From VFJQ01 sp044226525 (GTDB lineage: Bacteria > Verrucomicrobiota > Verrucomicrobiia > Chthoniobacterales > Chthoniobacteraceae): a stretch of DNA of 64,000 nucleotides. This document shows positions 1 through 8,777 of the stretch, one piece after another; the stretch's first letter is position 1; each line of letters opens with the position of its first letter. The stretch is taken from assembly GCA_044226525.1 (NCBI GenBank), contig JBGAGV010000005.1:248001-312000 (forward strand). The letters are read 5' to 3'. Under the pieces are notes generated by a model that did no database searches, was not told the origin of the DNA, and saw only the letters and a program-made list of their open reading frames with translations. The translations under genes were made by a program, and so were the position numbers.

Positions 1-15
1 CGACGCCTTTTTGCC

Positions 16-1782
16 ATGCCCGGATATTTCCTGAGGGGAGTCAAATCAGTGGGAGCCTGGGTATTAGGTCGGCCAGGAAGCAATGACCTAATTGAGAATG
101 CGGTCGCCAGCGAACTCGGCGAGCTGCTGCCTGGAAATCAACGAAGCCGTCTGCTGATTTGGGCAAACGCGACTATTCTGCGTCTTTGGCCGATGTTTCG
201 CCATCATCTCATCGAAACGGGATACACATTGCCCACGTGGCAGCTGTATGCCGAGATTATGGATGCGAGACACACCGGACGCATATTTCGGACGCTCAAG
301 ACCAGAACCGATATCGTCGTCAACGGCGACCAGCCGCCCCTCTTCGTGAATACGCGTTCAGAGAAGTCATCTGGCAGTGATATCACCCATTACCTCCGCG
401 CCGATGACGGGCCAGGAGCTCTTCGAAGTTTGGAGGGCCAAGAGGACATCCCCCCTTGGCCGGAAACCACTGCAGTTGTGCACCTGGTCGTTAAAGGAGA
501 GGGCACATATGCCTTGATTAGTCGGGCCAACCAACCGTCTGAAGTGCTCCTGTGTCCGACTTACCATCGTGAGGCTGTGGTGCGCCTCCTAAAGGGCTGG
601 TTGTGGTTGTACTTCTGGTATCGAGAAAACATGCTGAACGCCACCCATGCATTGCTGCGTGAAAAGCGAGGCAGAGCTTTGTCATCGTCAACTGAGGCGC
701 AGACAATGATGAACTATGCCGCGCATCAACTTGTTTTCAATGATCTCGATACATTTGCACATTACTTGCCGACCGAGATTCCGACGAATCAAGGAACTCC
801 CCACCTTCCTTTGCCTGTGTGGATTCTCACGGAAGTGTTCTTACGAATGATCGGTGAGGGCTATGGCTGGAGCACTCCTGGATTGTGGGCGACAATCCAC
901 ACTAGGCTGCAGACTATGGGTGTAAAGCGATTGGTCGTAGCGCCCGACCCGGCACTCGCGGCCCTTCCTCATCACGCAGCGGTGCTAAGCGTCGACGGAT
1001 TTGGCAGACGGACCTACTTGAGCGATATCTATCGTGTTTCTACACTGCCGTGGGGGCGGATTTGTCAGCCGATCCCTACGCGCAGCGCCACCATGAACGC
1101 CATGATTGGCGTCGGCGATCAACGTGCTCCATTTGCCGACGCCGCGATCCGTTCTCTGAGCGTTTTGGGAGATGAACGGCTAACGGTGATCAACGCCGAC
1201 TTCAAGAGCGTCCAGGCTGCTTTGCTCGGCGCCGATGCCCTGACGTATTATGGTCATGCCGAATATTCCTGGGAAAACCCAGCCTATTCATGCCTGCACC
1301 TCGAGGATCGTTGTCTATCTTTGGCCAAGCTTTCTACCTTGACCTCTCGGGGTCTCAGCCTGGCCATTCTGGCGGGTTGCGAAACAGGCATGCCCATTGA
1401 TCGCGATTTTTCGGTGAACTACTCCAATGTCATGGATCGGTTGATAGACAACCTGCATTGTCCGTCCATCGTAGCATCGGCTTGGAGTGTGAACCAGTTG
1501 TCGACTCTGTTGCTGGTCGATAAGCTGCACATGAGTTTGTTGGACAGTCTTTCGCACGGGATGCCCGTCAATGAGGCGGCTAGTCTGTCCCTCCATCACG
1601 CGCAGGCTTGGCTCCGGCACCTCCCGAGAAAAGACACCATCTCTGCCCTACACGGGCTTTTTGCGGCCACACACTCGCAGGCTCTCATGCCCGAAATTGA
1701 ACGGCTGGAAGAACAAACTCTAGAATATCCTTATGCCCATCCCTACTACTGGGCACCGTTCTACTTCATTGGGGGATCCTGA
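16..1782 (+). CDS. CHAT-domain cysteine protease, possibly 5'-partial
   Basis: A 588-residue protein whose C-terminal half looks like a CHAT (caspase/separase-like) peptidase. The expected catalytic His lies in YYGHAEY (His414) and the Cys in LAGCETG (Cys455), followed by a conserved VASAWSVNQLST strand-helix. The N-terminal 400 residues include a segment (about 150-215) typical of the region before CHAT domains but no TPR repeats that I can see. The frame stays open from position 16 to the window edge and no ribosome binding site precedes this ATG, so the true start may lie outside. The stop overlaps the next ATG (TGATG), so the two genes are translationally coupled. CHAT proteases act as effectors in bacterial conflict systems, usually cleaving a partner or an activator. 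The target here is unknown. Confidence 0.85.
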   Translation: MPGYFLRGVKSVGAWVLGRPGSNDLIENAVASELGELLPGNQRSRLLIWANATILRLWPMFRHHLIETGYTLPTWQLYAEIMDARHTGRIFRTLKTRTDIVVNGDQPPLFVNTRSEKSSGSDITHYLRADDGPGALRSLEGQEDIPPWPETTAVVHLVVKGEGTYALISRANQPSEVLLCPTYHREAVVRLLKGWLWLYFWYRENMLNATHALLREKRGRALSSSTEAQTMMNYAAHQLVFNDLDTFAHYLPTEIPTNQGTPHLPLPVWILTEVFLRMIGEGYGWSTPGLWATIHTRLQTMGVKRLVVAPDPALAALPHHAAVLSVDGFGRRTYLSDIYRVSTLPWGRICQPIPTRSATMNAMIGVGDQRAPFADAAIRSLSVLGDERLTVINADFKSVQAALLGADALTYYGHAEYSWENPAYSCLHLEDRCLSLAKLSTLTSRGLSLAILAGCETGMPIDRDFSVNYSNVMDRLIDNLHCPSIVASAWSVNQLSTLLLVDKLHMSLLDSLSHGMPVNEAASLSLHHAQAWLRHLPRKDTISALHGLFAATHSQALMPEIERLEEQTLEYPYAHPYYWAPFYFIGGS

Positions 1783-2300
1783 TGTTGCTCAAGCTATCTT
1801 CCTTCGTCACCTCATGCCCATCGGCCGATGTGAGCGCGGCGGTTGAGGCGGGCGAGATATTCCTTTGGACGGACCATGGCTCGCCGATCAAACTCGTTGT
1901 GCACGGCGCGGCCATACCGATCGTGCTGGTCACGATGGAGGACCTTGATAAAACGGATAACGACTTCATCGACATGCTCAAAGGGCTAACGAGACTCCAT
2001 CGAGAAGTTGCGCCGTTGTCGATCGTTTTCACGGCTGTGGACGGCGGGGTGATTGGCGTCATTCTGCCGGTTGACATGATCGATCTCGAGCTAACCCTTG
2101 CAAGGAGCGAAACCAGCGAGACGGATCTGGGCTCGAGTGCGGGTATCCCTGCCAGCTTTGGGACCACCGTCGTTGCTGCGATCTATGCGTGTCCGTTTTA
2201 TCCCGCGCACCCCGGTTATGCGGCCTATTCCATTGGGGTGTCTATTCCGCATTGCCCGATTTGCGGGCAGGAGCGGACGAAGGTCCCATCAAGGAAATAG
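1782..2300 (+). CDS. CHAT-associated protein with C-terminal Cys/His zinc-ribbon-like end
   Basis: A 172-residue protein starting on the A of the CHAT gene's stop codon. Residues 1-110 alternate hydrophobic strands and helices without a family I recognise. The C-terminal 40 residues carry a Cys, a His (ACPFYPAH) and a CPICG knuckle, which together could bind one zinc ion. The tight TGATG coupling upstream and the 1-nt gap downstream suggest one three-gene operon with the CHAT protease and the membrane protein. Its job may be recognition or regulation of the protease, but that is inference from position only. Confidence 0.7.
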   Translation: MLLKLSSFVTSCPSADVSAAVEAGEIFLWTDHGSPIKLVVHGAAIPIVLVTMEDLDKTDNDFIDMLKGLTRLHREVAPLSIVFTAVDGGVIGVILPVDMIDLELTLARSETSETDLGSSAGIPASFGTTVVAAIYACPFYPAHPGYAAYSIGVSIPHCPICGQERTKVPSRK

Positions 2301-2301
2301 C

Positions 2302-3219
2302 ATGGACAGCCTCATCTCAATGTTGCGCGACATCGACGGAAAAGAGTGGTCCGCCCAGGTTTTGCTTCCTGCGTTTTTTCTGACCGGCCTACTGGGCCTT
2401 TCCGTCATAGAGGCCACGGTGGGGTGGGATCAAGCGGTCATTTGGTGGCGATCCTATTCGATTGAGACGCAAAGTTTGGTTCTGATGGCTTTTGCAGCAT
2501 TTGGGCTGGTCGTGGCGCTAGTCTTCGACCTCAACCGCGAAAGACTGTTTGCTCTCTTCATCGGCGTGAGATGGCGACAGTCCATCTGGCGTTTGGCGTA
2601 CTCCAACGGAATGTCCCTTCAGACGCGTCGGCAACAGCTCCTTATCCAGCAATATTCCGAATTGGCTTCACAAAGTTACCCCCCTAGCGACGTGCGGCAG
2701 TCCAGACAGGCCTGGCTCGAGGAGGAACTCCGTCATATGCCGATGGAGGCTCAGAACGTTCAGCCCACATCGGCGGGCAACGCTCTCGCAGCGGCGGCGG
2801 AATACGCCGGGCTACGATATGGCCTCGACTATCGGGCGACATGGCTCTTGGTATTCGCAACTTCCGGAGAGGTTTTGAGAAATTCCTTGCAAGAAACGCG
2901 TCGCTACATCGATTTGCACCTGAGGCTAGCGGTGTGTGTATTCGCGGCAGCTGGTGCTCAACTCACAGTGTCATTGCTCTTGCTGCACTGGTTGAGGGTA
3001 GGCCTGATATTGGTCGCGGCTGCAGCAGGGCTATTCGCGCTTCATGTCGCGGTCAACATCGCAGCTCGCGAGTTTGGCGAACTCATTCGCGCGGTCTTTG
3101 ACACGACCCATCAGGATTTTCTGAGGCTCTACTCCGACATCATCCCTCCTGATACAGATGGCGATGCACGAACCACCGGGAGACGCATATCGGAGTTTCT
3201 CTGGCGAGGCACGAAATAG
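2302..3219 (+). CDS. Membrane protein with four predicted transmembrane helices (CHAT operon)
   Basis: A 305-residue protein. The ATG at 2302 is chosen because AAGGA lies 6 nt upstream and because it begins just after the stop of the preceding gene. A longer in-frame start at 2098 would overlap that gene. Two hydrophobic helices occur near residues 14-35 and 48-70, a soluble helical middle spans about 75-210, and two more helices lie at about 215-260. The C-terminus is polar and likely cytoplasmic. I do not recognise the family. As the last gene of the CHAT trio it could be the membrane-disrupting or membrane-anchoring partner that the protease acts on, which is a common arrangement in CHAT and caspase-like abortive systems. 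That role is inferred. Confidence 0.7.
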   Translation: MDSLISMLRDIDGKEWSAQVLLPAFFLTGLLGLSVIEATVGWDQAVIWWRSYSIETQSLVLMAFAAFGLVVALVFDLNRERLFALFIGVRWRQSIWRLAYSNGMSLQTRRQQLLIQQYSELASQSYPPSDVRQSRQAWLEEELRHMPMEAQNVQPTSAGNALAAAAEYAGLRYGLDYRATWLLVFATSGEVLRNSLQETRRYIDLHLRLAVCVFAAAGAQLTVSLLLLHWLRVGLILVAAAAGLFALHVAVNIAAREFGELIRAVFDTTHQDFLRLYSDIIPPDTDGDARTTGRRISEFLWRGTK

Positions 3220-3438
3220 CGCAGGAAAATCGGCGTGCCGCGTCGACGAGGAGAGGCAAAGCGTTGACACTGCCGTAGACGCGTGAGCGATCTCTTTCGG
3301 CTCAACTAGCCCTGGACGCGCAGACCTTGACGATGCCAAGTGGCCCGCTCAAGAGCAAACGACAGCGGAGGAGTGTTTTTTGCGAGCAGGTCGCAATGTT
3401 GCACTAGAACTCATTTCAAAACCCCGTAGAATGGCCGG

Positions 3439-4247
3439 ATGGCTTGGCACGGGGTAACGGACACACAGTGGGAACGGATCCGCAAGCATTTGCCGACGCG
3501 ACCCAAACGCCCCAAGGGCGGACGGCCACCGGCGGATGATCGCAAGTGCTTCGAAGGGATCTTGTGGATTGCCTGGACGGGTTCGCCCTGGGCCGCGTTG
3601 CCCAAGACGTACGGCAGCCCCACCACCTGTTGGCGGCGCCTGCAAGAGTGGGAGGAAGGCGACGTCTTCCTGAACATGTGGCGGGCTTTCTTGGCCGAAC
3701 TCAACGACGCCGAGAAGATCCGGTGGGATGAGTGCTTTGCCGATGGGAGCTTTGCCCCCGCGAAAAAGGGGGGCGAAAAGTCGGCAAGACCAAACGCGGC
3801 AAGGGCACAAAGTGGATGGTGGTGGTCGATGGCGCGGGTACTCCGCTGGGAGTTCACCTGGACTCGGCGTCCCCGGCGGAAGTGAAACGGCTCGAGACCA
3901 CCCTGGACACGATCGCCGTGACTCGAGCCCATCGCGCGGGCCGACCGCGACGACGACCCGACCGTTTGGTGGCGGATCGTGGCTATGACAGCAACCCGTT
4001 GCGTGCGGCGCTGGTCCAACGCGGCATTGAGCCGATCATTCCGGCTCGCTCCAACAACCCGAAGGCCACCCACCAAGATGGTCGTCGGCTGCGGCGCTAC
4101 CGGCACCGTTGGATCATTGAGCGGACGTTCGCTTGGTTGGGTCACTTTCGTCGATTGGTCGTGCGCTACGAACGGCATGATCGGCTCTACGGTGCGTTCT
4201 TTCACCTGGCCTGCGCGTTGCTCACCCTGAAACGGGTTTTGAAATAG
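3439..4247 (+). CDS. IS5-family DDE transposase produced by -1 frameshifting
   Basis: Frame A (3439-3885) encodes the N-terminal helix-turn-helix-like region and the first catalytic Asp (ECFADGSFAPAKKGG). Frame B, ending at 4247, carries the rest: a DGAGTPLG strand, the second Asp in ADRGYDS and the Glu in RYRHRWIIERTFAWLGHFR, which is the IS5 Y-R-E signature. Frame B is -1 relative to A and is joined at the G6C run near 3768, giving one transposase of roughly 270 residues. Neither frame alone contains a full DDE triad. The shift is the normal expression mode of many IS427 elements, so I do not regard this as a pseudogene. Confidence 0.85.
3768..3774 (+). other. Slippery heptamer G GGG GGC for -1 frameshift in transposase
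   Basis: In frame A the codons read AAG GGG GGC, so positions 3768-3774 form an X XXY YYZ heptamer. Slipping back by one base continues into frame B as GGRKVGKTKRG, which rejoins the conserved transposase sequence. The preceding A5 run lengthens the slippery tract. No assay evidence is available. Confidence 0.7.
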
Positions 4248-4357
4248 GTTCTAAGCGTCGGGCGCCACTTTCTCACCTCGGATAGAGTTTCACTGTGCCG
4301 GTTACAGGAGATCTGCTTCTGCCTAAAACGGCCCAGCAGAAGTTGTGCACAAAACCA

Positions 4358-5107
4358 TTAAGGCTCGAAAGGTTGCGATGGTAGGCCCGGACGTCCAGGC
4401 TGTGGAACAACTCGTCGGTTCGGCACCCAGTTGGAAAAACATCGACTTGACACGACGCTTGACGAACCTATCTCGAGGCCGATGAGCAACAACGCGCGGT
4501 CCAACCCAAAGTAAGGCTGCAATGCGGATACCCTTTCATCCCTTGGTAGCTCATCCACTTGCCTAAGAATGGCGCCAACAAACTCCGGGTTGATGAAGTA
4601 GGGCAACCAAAACCGAGACCATTGCGGGCGACCGAGCCGGAGAAGAGAATAAGCCAGCGCAACCCGACAGGCTGTGCCTTGAACGCGACGATGAGCGTCC
4701 TCGAGGCCATCCACATTGCTTTCGTTCAGTAGAGCCGGATGCGACAGCGAAATCCCGGCCAGAGTGACCAAGTCCTCATCGTCATGGTCCAAGGCCATGT
4801 TCAGTTGCCGGCACGCCGATATACCCACGGTCGCAACTACATCGGCGAACAAAACGACAAGGTCGGATAGGTAACTCACGAGGTTTCGATTCAACAACGA
4901 GTTGATCCCTTTCAGCTTGTAGTAAGCTGGGCCAATCGTATTGCCCACTCTCTGATACAAGCGACGACGGATAACCACTAATCCCACTCCGGCGGCGTCC
5001 GACCCGAGCTCAACAATGCGACTTTGGGCGCGAAGTCTCTCCTCATCAGTGACTTCCGGCTTCAGTGTATCGAAATACCCATCAAATAAGATCTCAGAAG
5101 GGTTCAT
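4358..5107 (-). CDS. Hypothetical helical protein, paralogue of the adjacent gene
   Basis: A 249-residue, mostly alpha-helical protein I cannot assign. It shares a recognisable block with the neighbouring gene: DEDLVTLAGISL here and DEDAAALAGLTL there, followed by a conserved helix ending in YR/CR-x-ALA-x-(S/A)-(L/M). It has no signal peptide, and no catalytic motif is visible. The C-terminal 20 residues are Pro- and Arg-rich. It lies downstream of the paralogue on the same strand with a gap of about 130 bp. The helical repeats could be HEAT-like. Such tandem paralogues next to defence genes are sometimes immunity or adaptor proteins, but there is no direct evidence for that here. Confidence 0.6.
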   Translation of the reverse strand: MNPSEILFDGYFDTLKPEVTDEERLRAQSRIVELGSDAAGVGLVVIRRRLYQRVGNTIGPAYYKLKGINSLLNRNLVSYLSDLVVLFADVVATVGISACRQLNMALDHDDEDLVTLAGISLSHPALLNESNVDGLEDAHRRVQGTACRVALAYSLLRLGRPQWSRFWLPYFINPEFVGAILRQVDELPRDERVSALQPYFGLDRALLLIGLEIGSSSVVSSRCFSNWVPNRRVVPQPGRPGLPSQPFEP

Positions 5108-5240
5108 GATTTGACTTTGGTCGTTGGAGTTCCGTGCGGGCGACTCGAATATTGCGCACCTTCATTCAGTGACTTGCGTGAGAACACCAGCGCAACAAAC
5201 TTGCCGGTTAGCAATCAAAGGTTCTGATCGCGCAGACTAT

Positions 5241-5909
5241 TCATGGGTAATCCTTCTTTCTCCAGCTAGCCTTGCCGTGCCCGTCATAGGCACGGCCATT
5301 TGATGCGATATCCAATAACACAACTCCCATCACTTTCTCAGCCGCGATTTGCAGACCAAAATCCTCCATCTCACTGGGTAATCTCCCCAGAAGGAACTGG
5401 ACTGCCAATTCCTTGAATACGCGCTTATCACCATGCTGATACATTGCCAACGCTAGAGCAAGCCGATATCCAGATCCATACGCTTTTTGAAAAGCAGATT
5501 TAAGTTTGGGTAGAGAACTGGGCCTGATAAACTCTCGACTTGCTAGTGTGAGGCCGGCCAAAGCCGCTGCATCCTCATCAGTGGCTTCTAGGACACCCAA
5601 CAGTGCTTCCACTCCAGACTCACCATAGCCCTTGATCAGACTATGTTGGAAACTCAGCAGTCTCATTCCCCGACCAATCAGATACTTGTTTCCCGCCGTT
5701 TCATCATATGCGAACATGGACATTGTCCGCTCTCCGGCAAACTGCACGTCAAAGGCAATGGCTGCGAAGCCCAGCGAAACGAGTAGCGGTCCGTATTTCT
5801 TGATTTCATTTCGAATAAGAGAGATATTGTAGTTGTCATCGGGCTTTGCGTTTTCAAAATACCGATCAATGACCGCGAGCACTTCCTGCATCATCTTATC
5901 GTTGCTCAT
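5241..5909 (-). CDS. Hypothetical helical protein, paralogue of the downstream gene
   Basis: A 222-residue protein starting at the ATG at 5909; a GTG at 5912 is an alternative. It is helical throughout with a central EATDEDAAALAGLTLASREF block matching the paralogue to its right in transcription order. The N-terminus is charged and the C-terminus is basic. I do not recognise the family. A 60-codon open frame upstream on the same strand overlaps its start by a few bases and may couple to it. Base composition is more AT-rich than the genes beginning at 6.6 kb, so the pair belongs to the accessory block. Confidence 0.6.
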   Translation of the reverse strand: MSNDKMMQEVLAVIDRYFENAKPDDNYNISLIRNEIKKYGPLLVSLGFAAIAFDVQFAGERTMSMFAYDETAGNKYLIGRGMRLLSFQHSLIKGYGESGVEALLGVLEATDEDAAALAGLTLASREFIRPSSLPKLKSAFQKAYGSGYRLALALAMYQHGDKRVFKELAVQFLLGRLPSEMEDFGLQIAAEKVMGVVLLDIASNGRAYDGHGKASWRKKDYP

Positions 5910-6078
5910 CACAGCTGCCTTTCATTGAGATCAAGGTCCTGATATTCGAGATGTAGGGCTCGCGGCCAGCGGCGCGATGTTTCTTGCCACACGTCACGGT
6001 CGCCGCGGGATAGAGTCGCTTCAAGCAAAGCGCTAATGCTTCGACGACGGTCTTGTGCTCAGAGGACTCGAAACTCAT
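5896..6078 (-). CDS. Short open frame of unknown function, possibly a gene remnant
   Basis: Sixty codons from an ATG at 6078. The product has an amphipathic helix (EHKTVVEALALCLKRLYP) and a basic middle, ends in a Cys, and overlaps the start of the next gene by a few bases. It may be a real small protein coupled to the downstream paralogue pair or the 3' end of a decayed longer gene. No family recognised. Confidence 0.35.
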   Translation of the reverse strand: MSFESSEHKTVVEALALCLKRLYPAATVTCGKKHRAAGREPYISNIRTLISMKGSCDEQR

Positions 6079-6122
6079 GAAAACCACTCGATGCGCCGTC
6101 GCGCGTGATGCGACGGCCAGGG

Positions 6123-6362
6123 TCAGTCTGCTGATTTGCGCCGAACGGACACGTGTCGGCGCCCCAGGGCCGCACTGTGGCTGTGGAGGGTGAACACCGA
6201 TCCACAGCCCCCACAGACCGCGACGACCACCGCCCCAATCGGGATCTGGGTCTGGCAATCCGGACAGGTAAAGCTAAGCAGGTCCGCCGGCCCGGACATC
6301 TCGATTTGCAACAGATCATCGGTGGTGCGTTGGCCGCGGATCACGGCGTGCTTCTTGATCAT
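6123..6362 (-). CDS. Small zinc-ribbon protein
   Basis: A 79-residue protein with two Cys knuckles, TCPDCQ and VCGGCG, spaced about 17 residues apart, which is the layout of a single zinc ribbon. The C-terminal tail is rich in Arg, His and Ser. The opposite strand is also open here, but its translation (many Trp and Arg, no motif) looks like a shadow of this gene. The function is unknown. A similar small ribbon protein lies at 8445-8723. Confidence 0.5.
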   Translation of the reverse strand: MIKKHAVIRGQRTTDDLLQIEMSGPADLLSFTCPDCQTQIPIGAVVVAVCGGCGSVFTLHSHSAALGRRHVSVRRKSAD

Positions 6363-6639
6363 CCTCGTCCCTCATCAACTGTATGAATGGGAGCATAACC
6401 CAGGATGGGACGATCGGCCAGAGGCTTCCCTCATGGCCAACGCCGTGCGCCACCACAGCGATGCGCGAGCCCTGCGGACGGAGCGGGCGCAGACCACCGG
6501 CACTAAAATAGCAGCAGCGTCGGTCGTTCGAGCGGTGGTCCATGAGGCGGGTCGACGTGGGGGCGGCGCATCACACCCCCTCGGCTATTGGATGGGGATG
6601 GACAGGATCGTCTCCAGCGAGGGTTGCGCTGCACGGGGC

Positions 6640-7407
6640 ATGGCTTTCTGGAAGGTGCGGCAGGGACATGGCGACAAACCAATGAGCATTTGTAACGGCC
6701 TAGCGGCCATCCAGGCACGCTACGTGCGCGCCGCCAGGGCGCAGCTGCACACCCTCGACGTCCAGGGACTCCTCCACGAGCAGAGCGCCCGGATCGACCT
6801 CAACTGGGAGTTGTCGCCGCGTCTGCTCGAGGGCAAACGACCCTCCGCCGAGAATTGGCGTCTCGAACGTCGCCCTCATCTGGCCGCCCACAACGCTAGT
6901 CCGGAGAAGACTCTGGAAAAGGCGATCGCGCGTCAGGCGCAGTGGTACAACCAGATCCCGACGGCGTCGGGCCTCTACCATCACCGGCGCGACAAGCTGC
7001 GCAACATCGACCTCGTGCGCGCGCACGACGATGGGTCGTACACGCTCATAGAGCTCAAGGTACGCAGCAATTCGCCGCTCGAAGCCACCCTCGAGCTGCT
7101 GATCTACGTCTCGCTCTATGAAGTGTCTCGCCGCCGCTACCTGGACGAGGAACGGGCCGCCAAGGCGCTGCTACAGGCGACTGTGCTGCATTGGCGTGTC
7201 CTGGCGCCGCGCCCGTTCTATGGACCGGGCTTGGACTACGGCGCGCTGGCCGATCAGGTGTCGGGCGCGCTCGCAAGTCAGGCCGAGGCCAGCCCGACGC
7301 CCCTTCAGATGGATTTTGCGTTTGATTGTTTTCCAGAGACCTTTGAGTGGCCTTGTGCGGAGGCCGACCTGCAGAAGATGTTGTCCGGCATCACGACGTT
7401 GCGCTGA
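6640..7407 (+). CDS. PD-(D/E)XK-type nuclease-like protein
   Basis: Chosen start 6640 (MAFWKVRQGHGDKP...), 255 residues; ATG 6682 (MSICNG...) is a plausible shorter start. The same frame is open far upstream, but that part reads as antisense of the zinc-ribbon gene. The core motif is RNIDLVRAHDDGSYTLIELK: an Asp, a short hairpin, then E-L-K, followed by a helix. This is the signature of the restriction-endonuclease-like fold. The N-terminal 100 residues are helical and may contact DNA. It heads a GC-rich run of plus-strand genes. Sequence-specific cleavage, repair or defence are all possible, and nothing visible decides between them. Confidence 0.6.
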   Translation: MAFWKVRQGHGDKPMSICNGLAAIQARYVRAARAQLHTLDVQGLLHEQSARIDLNWELSPRLLEGKRPSAENWRLERRPHLAAHNASPEKTLEKAIARQAQWYNQIPTASGLYHHRRDKLRNIDLVRAHDDGSYTLIELKVRSNSPLEATLELLIYVSLYEVSRRRYLDEERAAKALLQATVLHWRVLAPRPFYGPGLDYGALADQVSGALASQAEASPTPLQMDFAFDCFPETFEWPCAEADLQKMLSGITTLR

Positions 7408-7530
7408 GGGATGGATCGGGATCAAGCTTGTATCGACGCACGATCCGCACCACGGGTGAGCGCCCGACTGAGTCGTTGAGGCCGTATCTGGAAATGGATT
7501 GTCATGGGCGGGCCAAGGGGGGCCGCCGCG

Positions 7531-8346
7531 ATGAGCCCTTCGGTCAGCATTCTCAAATTCCGCCGCGCCATCGAGCGTCTTCCTTCGGATCGTCCACGAC
7601 CGCGGGAAGGCATCTGGTACCTGACTCAGAAAGAACACTGGCTGGGCTGGCTCGGCTCGTACCATCGCCAAGGTGCTTACAATCGCCGGCCTCACGCGCG
7701 GCGTGATGCCGCCTACGCCTACAACCACATCGTGAACTATAAGATGCTGGCCTGGTTGATCAAGGCCAGCGGCATTCGAAAGCCCGTGGTCACCGCGGCT
7801 CTGCGAGCCTCTCAACGAGCGCGCACGCTCATGGCCAAGTCGGCGGCCATCCGCCGCCACGTCCCTTGGGCTGAGATTGAAGCCGCGCTGTGGGGCTCTA
7901 GCGCGCGGTCGGCTCGACCCCGTCGACGTCGAACGACCCCAGCGGTCCCGCCGACGCGGTCCATGAGCGTGCGCGCGTTCCGACGAGCGATTGCCGCGCT
8001 GCCGTCCGACCCGGCCCGGAGAACACCGGGCAAGTGGTATACGACGCAACATGAGCACTGGATGGGTTGGCTCCGCGAGTACGATGGCCCGGGCGCCTAT
8101 GGGCGCCAACCGCACGCGAAGCGCGACGCCCGGTTCGCCTACAACCACATCGTTGAACCGAAGATGCTGTTGTGGCTCATTCAGGCTTGCGGGGTGCCAG
8201 CGTCCAAGCGCAAGGCCGCGCGGGCAGCGATACGCCAGGCCCGTTCGATGATGCAACAGTCGGCTGCCATTCGCCGGCTCGTTCCCTGGGATGACGTCGA
8301 GGAGCGCCTCAGAGAGGCTGTCCAGCCGGCGCGCCGTCAGTCCTGA
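7531..8346 (+). CDS. Conserved hypothetical protein with one domain in tandem duplicate
   Basis: A 271-residue protein from the ATG at 7531, preceded by a G-rich tract; an in-frame ATG at 7504 is less likely. Residues 5-120 and 145-262 are two copies of the same domain. Each has a W-Y-x-TQ-x-EHW-x-GWL stretch, a GAY-x-R-x-PHA-x-RDA segment, an AYNHIV motif, a MLxWLI helix, and a final SAAIRR-x-VPW motif. The copies are joined by a basic, Arg-rich linker. Single-domain relatives exist in many bacteria as hypothetical proteins. Conserved His, Trp and Arg could form a binding pocket, but I cannot name a reaction. Confidence 0.7.
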   Translation: MSPSVSILKFRRAIERLPSDRPRPREGIWYLTQKEHWLGWLGSYHRQGAYNRRPHARRDAAYAYNHIVNYKMLAWLIKASGIRKPVVTAALRASQRARTLMAKSAAIRRHVPWAEIEAALWGSSARSARPRRRRTTPAVPPTRSMSVRAFRRAIAALPSDPARRTPGKWYTTQHEHWMGWLREYDGPGAYGRQPHAKRDARFAYNHIVEPKMLLWLIQACGVPASKRKAARAAIRQARSMMQQSAAIRRLVPWDDVEERLREAVQPARRQS

Positions 8347-8444
8347 ACAACGCCCGGGGCCGTTCCGCTCCCTGTGAGGGAATGGGGTGGGGCGTTCGCG
8401 TGCAGCATGATAACTGTCACGACCCTCCCGTCGGAGTCAGATCT

Positions 8445-8723
8445 ATGGACCCGAACACGCCTCCCACCCACGCAGACCTTCCCGATCACTCACGGCGCGA
8501 CTTCATCTGTCCGGAGTGTGGGGCGACGTCCACCGCCGGCAAGCGCCGCGTCTCAAGAGCCTGGCCGCCGGATCCGAACAGTCCATGGTCCGGTGTGTTG
8601 CACGACATCACCTGTGGCCAATGCGGTCGGATCATCCCCGCTCATCTGGGCTATCGCTGGGGACTCACCGTGGAGGCCGCTCAGAAAGAATGGGTCGATC
8701 GATACCGCGACACCGGGCCTTGA
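8445..8723 (+). CDS. Small zinc-ribbon protein
   Basis: A 92-residue protein from the ATG at 8445, with GGAG about 10 nt upstream; the frame is open further up without a better start. FICPECG and ITCGQCG knuckles flank a loop of about 40 residues and form a probable zinc ribbon. The segment after the second knuckle (LGYRWGLTVEAAQKEW) is amphipathic. It stands just before the OGG-fold gene and may be co-transcribed with it. Confidence 0.6.
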   Translation: MDPNTPPTHADLPDHSRRDFICPECGATSTAGKRRVSRAWPPDPNSPWSGVLHDITCGQCGRIIPAHLGYRWGLTVEAAQKEWVDRYRDTGP

Positions 8724-8777
8724 TCATGGCTCAAACTCTGTAGCGATTGGGTCCGATCCGCAAAGGAGGACTGGACT

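Larger units (their letters stand above)
3407..4251 (+). mobile_element. IS5-family (IS427-like group) insertion sequence
   Basis: An 845-bp element bounded by imperfect inverted repeats: AGAACTCATTTCAAAACCC at 3406-3424 against the complement of 4234-4252, with 17 of 19 positions matching. A TA dinucleotide lies on both outer sides (3405-3406 and 4252-4253), which is the target duplication expected for the IS427 group. It holds two overlapping frames joined by a -1 shift. The element sits between the CHAT trio and the tandem paralogues. It is intact in ends and coding capacity, so it is probably recent or still active. Confidence 0.9.

Noticed and set aside
4300..4345. Terminator hairpin (CTTCTGC and GCAGAAG)
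   Set aside because: The arms match but there is no T-run on either strand and the loop is long.
6136..6639. N-terminal extension of the nuclease-like gene
   Set aside because: The part before 6640 reads as antisense of the zinc-ribbon gene, with many Trp and Arg and no conserved look.
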